This document shows, in pieces, positions 23,325 to 28,907 of a DNA stretch of 28,907 nt (the first letter of the stretch is position 1; each line of letters starts with the position of its first letter). A program made the position numbers and the translations under genes. The DNA is from JADDRA01 sp051005375 (GTDB lineage Bacteria > Actinomycetota > Acidimicrobiia > Acidimicrobiales > CADCSY01). The notes under the pieces are model-generated. The model was not told the origin of the DNA. It saw only the letters and a list, made by a program, of their open reading frames with translations, and did not search any database. Location: NCBI GenBank assembly GCA_051005375.1, contig JBPCJK010000033.1, positions 1 through 28,907 of the forward strand, given 5' to 3'.

Positions 23325-23912
23325 GTGTTCACCGGACTGGTCGAGGAGGTGGGCCGGGTGCAGGCTTCTGGGGGCGCCCGGTTGCGGATCGGGGCCTCGG
23401 CCGTGCTCGATGACGCCGGGGTGGGGGCATCCATCGCCGTCGATGGCTGCTGCCTCACCGTCGTGGCCCTGGGAGCGGGCTGGTGGGAGGCCGACGTCAG
23501 CGACCAGACCCGCTCCTGCACCACCGTCGGCGACCTGGAACCCGGCGACCGGGTCAACCTGGAACGCCCCCTGCGCCTGGCCGATCGCCTGGGCGGCCAC
23601 TTGGTCCAGGGCCACGTCGACGGGGTGGGTGAGGTTGTGGCTCCGGCGCCGGACCTGCGGGTAGGGGTGCCGGCCGACCTCGGGCGCTACCTGGTGGCCA
23701 AGGGGGCCGTCGCCGTCGACGGGGTCAGTCTCACCGTGGTCAGCGCCAGCGACGAAGCCTTCACGGTGGCGGTGGTGTCCCACACCGCCACTGCCACCAC
23801 AATGGGGTCCAAGCGCCCCGGCGACCGGGTCAACCTGGAGCTCGACGTGGTGGCCAAGTACGTCGAGCGGCTGGTGGCGGGCGTGGCCGGGGGCGGGAGG
23901 GGGGCGCCATGA
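23325..23912 (+). CDS. ribE: riboflavin synthase, alpha subunit
   Basis: Dismutates two 6,7-dimethyl-8-ribityllumazines to riboflavin (also called ribC). 195 residues made of two lumazine-binding repeats: MFTGLVEEVGRV ... SIAVDGCCLTVVAL, and GGHLVQGHVDGVGEV ... AVDGVSLTVVSA. The typical MFTG start supports the GTG at 23325, which follows the ribD stop directly. The stop overlaps the ribBA ATG (ATGA), so they are coupled. A short Gly-rich tail (AGVAGGGRGAP) extends the end. Confidence 0.95.
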   Translation: MFTGLVEEVGRVQASGGARLRIGASAVLDDAGVGASIAVDGCCLTVVALGAGWWEADVSDQTRSCTTVGDLEPGDRVNLERPLRLADRLGGHLVQGHVDGVGEVVAPAPDLRVGVPADLGRYLVAKGAVAVDGVSLTVVSASDEAFTVAVVSHTATATTMGSKRPGDRVNLELDVVAKYVERLVAGVAGGGRGAP

Positions 23913-25168
23913 ACGGGCCCGGCAGCTCCCGTCTGGCGCCGATCGACGACGCCGTGGCCGCCATTGCCCGGGGCGAGATCGTGGTGGTGGTCGACGACGA
24001 GGACCGGGAGAACGAGGGCGACCTGGTCATGGCCGCCGAGTTCGCCACCCCCGAGAGGATCGCCTTCTTCGTCCGCCACACCTCGGGCGTCATCTGCATG
24101 CCCATGGAGGGCGACCGCCTCGACCGCCTCGAGCTCCCGCTCATGGTCACCGACAACACCGAGAGCCAGCGCACCGCCTTCACGGTGTCGGTCGACTTCC
24201 GGCCCAACACCACCACCGGGATCTCCGCCGCCGACCGCGCCGCCACCATCCGGGCCCTCATCGACCCCGCCACCCGTCCCGTCGACCTGGCCCGCCCCGG
24301 TCACATCTTTCCCCTGCGCTACCGCCAGGGCGGGGTCCTCAAGCGAGCCGGCCACACCGAGGCCACCGTCGACCTGGCCAGGTTGGCAGGGTTGAAGCCG
24401 GCCGGCGTGCTCTGCGAGCTGGTCAACGACGACGGCACCATGGCCCGGGCCCCCCACATCGAGCGCTTCTGCGCCGAGCACGGACTGCTCATGATCTCCA
24501 TCGCCGACCTCATCCGCCACCGTCGCCAGTCGGAGAAGCTGGTGCGGCGCATGGCCGAGGCCCGCATACCCACCGACTGGGGCGACTTCACCTGCTACGT
24601 CTACGAGTCCCTCCTCGACGGCGAGCAGCACGTGGCCATGGTCAAAGGAGCCGTCCAGGGCCAGGACGACGTGCTCGTCCGGGTCCACAGCGAGTGCCTC
24701 ACCGGCGACGTGTTCGGGTCCCTGCGCTGCGACTGCGGGGTCCAGGTCGACGCCGCCATGCAGCGGATCTCCAACGAGGGCCTGGGTGTGGTGGTGTACC
24801 TGCGGGGCCACGAGGGCCGGGGGATCGGCCTGGGGCACAAGATCCGGGCCTACCGCCTCCAGGACCAAGGTCGCGACACCGTCGACGCCAACGTCGAGCT
24901 GGGCTTTCCGGCCGACACCCGGGAGTACGGCATCGGGGCCCAGATCCTGGTCGACCTCGGCATCACCACCATGCGCTACATGACCAACAACCCGGCCAAG
25001 TACGGCGGCCTCGACGGCTACGGGCTCAAGATCGTCGAGCGTGTCCCCCTGGAGTCGGTGCCCAACCCCGAGAACATCCGATACCTGCGGACCAAGCGGG
25101 AGCGCATGGGCCATCTCCTGGTAGGGCTGGGCGACGAAACCCGTTCGGCGGAGCCGACAGCGGAGTGA
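23909..25168 (+). CDS. ribBA: bifunctional DHBP synthase / GTP cyclohydrolase II
   Basis: One protein gives both riboflavin precursors: 3,4-dihydroxy-2-butanone 4-phosphate from ribulose 5-phosphate, and the pyrimidine from GTP. 419 residues. RibB part (to about 210): VVVDDEDRENEGDLVMAAE, HTSGVICMPM, RPGHIFPLRYRQGGVLKRAG. RibA part: VRVHSECLTGDVFGSLRCDC with zinc cysteines at about 263, 274 and 276, RGHEGRGIGL, and NNPAKYGGLDGYGL. Coupled to ribE by ATGA; ribH follows after 12 bp. Confidence 0.96.
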   Translation: MNGPGSSRLAPIDDAVAAIARGEIVVVVDDEDRENEGDLVMAAEFATPERIAFFVRHTSGVICMPMEGDRLDRLELPLMVTDNTESQRTAFTVSVDFRPNTTTGISAADRAATIRALIDPATRPVDLARPGHIFPLRYRQGGVLKRAGHTEATVDLARLAGLKPAGVLCELVNDDGTMARAPHIERFCAEHGLLMISIADLIRHRRQSEKLVRRMAEARIPTDWGDFTCYVYESLLDGEQHVAMVKGAVQGQDDVLVRVHSECLTGDVFGSLRCDCGVQVDAAMQRISNEGLGVVVYLRGHEGRGIGLGHKIRAYRLQDQGRDTVDANVELGFPADTREYGIGAQILVDLGITTMRYMTNNPAKYGGLDGYGLKIVERVPLESVPNPENIRYLRTKRERMGHLLVGLGDETRSAEPTAE

Positions 25169-25180
25169 GAGGCTAGAGGC

Positions 25181-25657
25181 GTGACCACCTATGCGGGCAG
25201 GCTCAACGGCGAGGGACTGCGGGTGGGCCTGGTCTGCGGCCGCTTCAACGGCCTGGTGACCGATCGCCTGGCCTCCGGCGCTCGCGACGGACTGGTGCGA
25301 CACGGTGTGGACGAGGCGTCTATCACCGAGGTGTGGGCGCCGGGCGCCTTCGAGCTCCCCCTGGTGGCTCAGCGCCTGGCGGCGTCGGGTGAGCTCGACG
25401 CGGTAATCGCCCTGGGGGCGGTGCTACGGGGCGCCACCGACCACTACGAGCACGTGGCTGGGCAGTGCGCCGCGGGCCTGCAGCGGGTCGCCCTCGACAC
25501 CGGCGTGCCCGTGGCCTTCGCCGTGCTCACCACCGACACCCTCGACCAGGCCCTGGAGCGGGCCGGGGCCAAGGCCGGCAACAAGGGCTACGAGGCGGCT
25601 GAGACGGCCCTCGAGATGGCCGACCTCCTCCGCCAACTCCCCAAGGGCAAGCAGTGA
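25181..25657 (+). CDS. ribH: 6,7-dimethyl-8-ribityllumazine synthase
   Basis: Condenses the RibA/RibD pyrimidine with the RibB product to lumazine; forms the icosahedral capsid-like enzyme in many bacteria. 158 residues. Marks: VGLVCGRFNGLVTDRL, VWAPGAFELPLVAQRLA, ALGAVLRGATDHYEHVAG with the catalytic histidine, and VLTTDTLDQALERAG. The usual G-[TE]-T in the loop reads RGATDHYE here. GTG start at 25181; hisG begins 25 bp after the stop, probably on the same transcript. Confidence 0.95.
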   Translation: MTTYAGRLNGEGLRVGLVCGRFNGLVTDRLASGARDGLVRHGVDEASITEVWAPGAFELPLVAQRLAASGELDAVIALGAVLRGATDHYEHVAGQCAAGLQRVALDTGVPVAFAVLTTDTLDQALERAGAKAGNKGYEAAETALEMADLLRQLPKGKQ

Positions 25658-25682
25658 CAGCGGACGGGCGAGGCGAGGACCG

Positions 25683-26558
25683 GTGCTGAGGCTGGTCCTG
25701 CCCAAGGGGTCGCTGGAGCGGGCCACCCTGGAGCTCTTCGAAGCTGCCGACCTGGCCGTGGGCCGCAGCTCCTCGGTCGACTACCGGGCCACCATCGCTG
25801 ATCCTCGGGTGGCCGACGTGTCCATCCTGCGACCCCAGGAGATCCCCGTCTATGTGGCCGAGGGCCTCTACGACCTGGGCATCACCGGGCGAGACTGGAT
25901 CGAGGAGACCTCAAGTGATGTGGTGTCGCTGGGCGAGCTCCACTACTCCAAGGCCACCGCCCGTCCCATCAACGTGGTGCTGGCCGTGGCTGACGACTCA
26001 CCGTGGCGCAAGGTCGGCGACCTGCCCCCCGGGGTGCGGGTGTCGACCGAGTACCCGGGACTGACCCAGCGGTTCCTGGCCGACCACGGAGTCGACGCCG
26101 AGGTCCGCCTCTCGCATGGAGCTACCGAGGCCAAGATCCCCGACGTGGCCGACGCCGTGGTCGAGATCACCGAGACCGGCCGGGCCCTGCGGGCGGCCAA
26201 CCTGCGCATCATCGACGTCATCCTGGTGAGCTTCACCGAGCTGGTGGCCAACCCCACCGCCTACGCCGACCCGTCTAAGAGCCACGCCATGCGCCAGCTC
26301 CACACCCTCCTCCAAGGGGCGTTGGAGGCCCGGGGGAAGGTGCTGGTCAAGCTCAACGTCAGCGAAGCCAGCCTCGAGGCCGTCATCGACATCCTGCCCT
26401 CCATGAAGGCGCCGACGGTCTCCAAGCTGTTCGGCGCCGACGGCTACGCCGTTGAGACCGTAGTACCCAAGGCCGACATCAACATCCTCATCCCTGCCCT
26501 GTCCGACGCCGGGGCCAGCGACATCATCGAGGTCCCGCTCTCGAAGATCGTGCATTGA
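25683..26558 (+). CDS. hisG: ATP phosphoribosyltransferase, long form
   Basis: First and feedback-controlled step of histidine synthesis: ATP + PRPP to phosphoribosyl-ATP. 291 residues, the long form with its own C-terminal ACT-like regulatory domain (from about residue 210: KVLVKLNVSEASLEAVIDIL, then SDIIEVPLSKIVH), so no HisZ is needed. The catalytic part has LVLPKGSLERATLELFEAAD, DLGITGRDWIEE and ADAVVEITETGRALRAANLR. GTG 25683 lies 25 bp after ribH, so it is part of the riboflavin operon and far from the other his genes. hisE, usually next to hisG in actinobacteria, is not here. Its stop overlaps the next gene (TTGA). Confidence 0.96.
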   Translation: MLRLVLPKGSLERATLELFEAADLAVGRSSSVDYRATIADPRVADVSILRPQEIPVYVAEGLYDLGITGRDWIEETSSDVVSLGELHYSKATARPINVVLAVADDSPWRKVGDLPPGVRVSTEYPGLTQRFLADHGVDAEVRLSHGATEAKIPDVADAVVEITETGRALRAANLRIIDVILVSFTELVANPTAYADPSKSHAMRQLHTLLQGALEARGKVLVKLNVSEASLEAVIDILPSMKAPTVSKLFGADGYAVETVVPKADINILIPALSDAGASDIIEVPLSKIVH

Positions 26559-26791
26559 CCGACCAGGCTGGCGTGCGGGTGCTTCGAGGCGAGGTTGTCC
26601 ACTTCGACGAGGCGAGGGGGTGGGGGACGGTCCGGGGCGACGGTGGCGTCGAGCTCTTCTTCCACTGCACCGCCGTGGCCGACGGCAGCCGCACCATCGA
26701 GGTAGGCACGTCGGTGCTCTACGTGGAGGTTCCCGGCCACCTCGGGCGTTGGGAGGCGGACGCCATCGAGCCACTGCCCACGGCTCCGTAG
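26555..26791 (+). CDS. cold-shock-domain (OB-fold) nucleic-acid-binding protein
   Basis: 78 residues. VRVLRGEVVHFDEARGWGTV with RNP1-like GWGTVRGDGG and RNP2-like ELFFHCTAVADG give a cold-shock domain; GTSVLYVEVPGHLGRWEADA completes the barrel. The aromatic residues of RNP1/2 are partly changed (F to W or C), so its RNA binding may differ from CspA. It starts with a TTG that overlaps the hisG stop (TTGA), so its translation is tied to HisG. An inverted-repeat element follows. Confidence 0.75.
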   Translation: MTDQAGVRVLRGEVVHFDEARGWGTVRGDGGVELFFHCTAVADGSRTIEVGTSVLYVEVPGHLGRWEADAIEPLPTAP

Positions 26792-26896
26792 CTCACACGC
26801 CGCCTCCGCCTGCTCGACGGCGTCATGGTGGGCTCATCGAGATCCCGCCGAAGTAGGCCGGACAGCCGAAGCGGATGCACTTGGTGCCGTCCGCCA

Positions 26897-26950
26897 CCGT
26901 TCTGGCCCCTGGAGCGAGACCAAATGCCCGCGTTTCTGGGGCCAGAACGG
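26897..26950. repeat. dispersed inverted-repeat element, copy 3 (best preserved)
   Basis: Perfect 13-bp arms CCGTTCTGGCCCC and GGGGCCAGAACGG around a 28-nt spacer with GGAGCGAGAC. Arms and spacer match copy 1 (2217-2268) closely. It lies between the convergent cold-shock gene and the ABC permease, where it could end both transcripts. Confidence 0.85.
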
Positions 26951-26967
26951 GGGGCATCATCCGGGCG

Positions 26968-27855
26968 TCACACGCCGCCGCCGCCCATCTGGAGGTGCTG
27001 GGTGTCGACCACCACCAGGTCCTCCGGGCCCCCGGTGACGTCGATGCCTCCCGCCCCGAGACGGCGGCGCTGGCGGACCTCGAGGCGTCGGGCCAGTCGG
27101 CTCAGCACCAGGTTCACGGCGATGTAGATGGCTGCCACCGCTAACAGGGCTTGGAGCAGGTTGCCGTCGAAGCCCCCGGTGAGCTGGCCCCGGCGCAACA
27201 GCTCCTCGAACTGGATGAAGAACCCCAGCGAGGTGTCCTTGAGCAGGGTGACGAGCTGGCTCACGATGGCCGGGACCATGCGCCGCAGGGCCTGGGGCAG
27301 CACCACGGTGGCCATGGCCTGCCGGTAGGTGAGGCCCACGGCGTAGGCGGCTTCGCTCTGGCCCCGGTCGAGGGAGAGGATGCCGGCTCGGAAGACCTCG
27401 GCCAGCACGGCGCTGTTGTAGACGGCGAGGCCGAGCACCAGGTACCAGAACAAGGGGAGGTCGACACCCAGGCGGGGCAGCCCGAAGGCCGAGAAGAGGA
27501 TGAGCAGCAGCAGGGGGAAGCCCCGGAAGAACTCCACGTAGACACCGGCCGCCCACCGCAGCGGACGGTTCTGGGCCAGGCGGCTGAGGGCCATGAGCGC
27601 TCCCACCGCCACGGCTCCCGCCATGGCCACGGCCGCCGCCTTGAGGGTGTTGGCCAGGCCGCCGAGGAGGAAGCGCAGCACCGCGGGATCGGCCAGGGGC
27701 GCCCACAGCTCGCCGTTCAGCTGGCCCTCGGCGGCGAAGCGGCGCACCGCCACCACCACCACGGCGGCCAGGACTGTGCCTGCGACCACGGTGGCCACCC
27801 GCGTCCGGCGCCGGCCCCGGGGCCCGAGCTCGTCACCGATCAACCCCGCCTTCAC
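26968..27855 (-). CDS. amino-acid ABC transporter permease (GluD-like)
   Basis: Inner-membrane channel subunit of a polar amino-acid importer. 295 residues: a cytoplasmic N-terminus with RGRRRTR, one hydrophobic helix (VATVVAGTVLAAVVVVAV), then the five-helix HisM/GluD-type domain (FLLGGLANTLKAAAVAMAGA ... ). The EAA loop that contacts the ATPase reads EAAYAVGLTYRQAMATVVLP. The tail beyond the last helix is long and Gly-rich. GTG 27855 overlaps the stop of the other permease (GTGA); the frame is open further up but there it is antisense to nothing and out of family. The ATPase is not in the window. Confidence 0.88.
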   Translation of the reverse strand: MKAGLIGDELGPRGRRRTRVATVVAGTVLAAVVVVAVRRFAAEGQLNGELWAPLADPAVLRFLLGGLANTLKAAAVAMAGAVAVGALMALSRLAQNRPLRWAAGVYVEFFRGFPLLLLILFSAFGLPRLGVDLPLFWYLVLGLAVYNSAVLAEVFRAGILSLDRGQSEAAYAVGLTYRQAMATVVLPQALRRMVPAIVSQLVTLLKDTSLGFFIQFEELLRRGQLTGGFDGNLLQALLAVAAIYIAVNLVLSRLARRLEVRQRRRLGAGGIDVTGGPEDLVVVDTQHLQMGGGGV

Positions 27856-28496
27856 CGCTTGATCGCCACCCGGCGTTCGAGCACCCCTACCAACGCTCCT
27901 GACGGCAGAGTCAATGCCAGGTAAGCGATCGCCGCCGCCAGGAACACGGGGATGACCTGGGCGGTCGAGTTGGCCAGCCCCCGGGCGGAGCCGGTGAGCT
28001 CGACCACCGAGATGGTGTAGGCGATGCTGCTGTTCTTGATGAGGGCGATGAACAGGTTGCCGAGCGGGGCCACCACCGCCCGCAGGGCCTGGGGCAGCAC
28101 CACCAGGCCGAGCACCTGGGGGAAGGTCAGCCCCACGGCCCGGGCGGCTTCGACCTGACCGGGGGCCACGGTGTTGATCCCGGCCCGCACCGTCTCGGCC
28201 ACGAAGGCTCCGGTGTAGGCGGACAGCACGATGATCGCCGAAGTGAACGGAGGGGCGATGACGCCGATCTTCGGGAAACCAAAGTAGAACACCACGAACA
28301 GCACTGCCAACGGGCAGTTGCGGACCACCTCGACGTAGGTGGCGCCCACCACCCGCAACGGCGGGACCGGGCTCACCCGGAACGAGGCCACCACCACGCC
28401 GATGACGAAGGCGGCCGCCCACGACAGCACGGTCAGCGCTGCCGTGGTGCGGATGCCTGCATAGAAGAGATCGAGGTTGTCGAAGACGACGTCCAT
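27852..28496 (-). CDS. amino-acid ABC transporter permease (GluC-like)
   Basis: Second channel subunit, 214 residues, membrane segments throughout (IRTTAALTVLSWAAAFVIGV ... IPVFLAAAIAYLALTL). EAA loop: EAARAVGLTFPQVLGLVVLP. ATG 28496 gives MDVVFDNLDLFYAG, the family N-terminus; the frame opens 47 codons earlier but that part is basic and would overlap the binding-protein gene. GluB-GluC-GluD order with a 58-bp gap after the binding protein matches the glutamate uptake operon of corynebacteria, so glutamate or a related amino acid is the likely substrate. Confidence 0.88.
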   Translation of the reverse strand: MDVVFDNLDLFYAGIRTTAALTVLSWAAAFVIGVVVASFRVSPVPPLRVVGATYVEVVRNCPLAVLFVVFYFGFPKIGVIAPPFTSAIIVLSAYTGAFVAETVRAGINTVAPGQVEAARAVGLTFPQVLGLVVLPQALRAVVAPLGNLFIALIKNSSIAYTISVVELTGSARGLANSTAQVIPVFLAAAIAYLALTLPSGALVGVLERRVAIKR

Positions 28497-28554
28497 CAGT
28501 TGGCCGTTTGTCGGCTCAGCAGCGGACGAACGAAGCAGCTGGGCGGAACGCCGG

Positions 28555-28907
28555 CTAGTAGCGGTCGACCTTGGGCGGCTCCGGCGTCTCCTCGCTGACC
28601 TGGCCCACGGTTCGCTCAAAGGCCTTGGCCCACTCACCGTTGGCGTAGATCTCCTCCAGGCGGTCGTTGATGAAGTTGCGGAAGGCGACGTCGCCCTTGG
28701 TGACGCCGATGCCGTAGGGCTCGGAGGTGAAGGGCTTGCCCACCACCTTGAGCTTGTCGGCGCCGTACTGCTCGACGAGGCCGAGGAGGATGACGTTGTC
28801 GGTGCTCATGGCGTCGACCCTCCCGTCGATCATGGCGTCGGCGCACTTGGTGTAGACGTCGAACTCGGTGAGCTCGGCCTGGGGCGCCATCTTGCGCACG
28901 TTCTCCA
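28555..28907 (-). CDS. amino-acid ABC transporter substrate-binding protein (GluB-like), 5' part outside window
   Basis: The C-terminal 117 residues of a family-3 solute-binding protein: FDVYTKCADAMIDGRVDAMS, then TDNVILLGLVEQYG and FTSEPYGIGVTKGDVAFRNF, ending in EEIYANGEWAKAFERTVGQV. The ligand-contact aspartate falls in the TDN motif. This section is very like GluB of Corynebacterium. The frame is open to the right edge, where the signal peptide and first lobe would follow; the GTG at 28899 is internal. It is first in the transporter operon. Confidence 0.9.
   Translation of the reverse strand, partial: ENVRKMAPQAELTEFDVYTKCADAMIDGRVDAMSTDNVILLGLVEQYGADKLKVVGKPFTSEPYGIGVTKGDVAFRNFINDRLEEIYANGEWAKAFERTVGQVSEETPEPPKVDRY

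Noticed and set aside
22215..23783. Long minus-strand open frame opposite ribD and ribE
   Set aside because: Antisense shadow of two well-supported genes, with His/Gln/Gly-rich content and no family pattern.
27856..28422. Upstream extension of the GluD-like permease frame
   Set aside because: It overlaps the GluC-like gene in another frame and is Gly/Arg-rich; the GTG at 27855 gives the normal permease length.

Overview
The window is very GC-rich and tightly packed, with GTG/TTG starts, 4-nt stop/start overlaps and many TANNNT boxes 6-10 nt upstream of start codons. It encodes a mycothiol synthase (MshD), a PPOX-fold protein of the F420-associated Rv3369 type, a long-form HisG and a GluBCD-type uptake system. 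Together these indicate a high-GC actinobacterium. An Acidimicrobiia-like lineage is my inference and is not shown directly.

Layout. (1) 1-2501: end of a TetR regulator, mshD (-) and nth (+) fired from a shared divergent promoter region, and a small helical protein (-). (2) 2550-7018: histidine cluster hisD-hisC-hisB-hisH-hisA, mostly translationally coupled. (3) 7019-11915: an accessory stretch that separates hisA from hisF. It holds a broken DUF222/HNH gene, a truncated group II intron with a broken reverse transcriptase, an ABC-F ATPase, an AlkZ-like winged-helix DNA glycosylase candidate and a ribbon-helix-helix/MazF toxin-antitoxin pair. (4) 11963-16575: hisF, hisI, trpE (with a tandem-repeat tail), ygfZ and a lipoprotein. 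(5) 16588-20489: two minus-strand methyltransferases, then def-fmt-rsmB (translation and rRNA modification). (6) 20521-22247: a PPOX protein (-), a PAP2 phosphatase remnant, mog (molybdopterin), a strong hairpin and a 416-bp non-coding stretch with two copies of a 20-bp palindrome. (7) 22248-26791: riboflavin operon ribD-ribE-ribBA-ribH continuing into hisG and a cold-shock-domain gene. (8) 26968-28907 (-): amino-acid ABC transporter (two permeases and a binding protein cut by the right edge).

The main theme is histidine synthesis: eight enzymes (HisD, C, B, H, A, F, I, G) lie at three separate places in the window. HisE and a histidinol-phosphate phosphatase are not seen. HisG, the committed step, is at the end of the riboflavin operon. 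Both pathways start from purine nucleotides and ribose phosphates.

The most unusual signals are a ~54-bp inverted-repeat family at four places (one copy forms the 3' end of ribD), the recurrent leaderless-type promoter layout, a group II intron relic flanked by DUF222/HNH-like pieces, an fmt gene with no ATG/GTG/TTG start, and an RsmB that seems to lack an internal segment. I found no convincing wholly new multi-gene system. The repeat family and the accessory stretch between hisA and hisF are the best leads.
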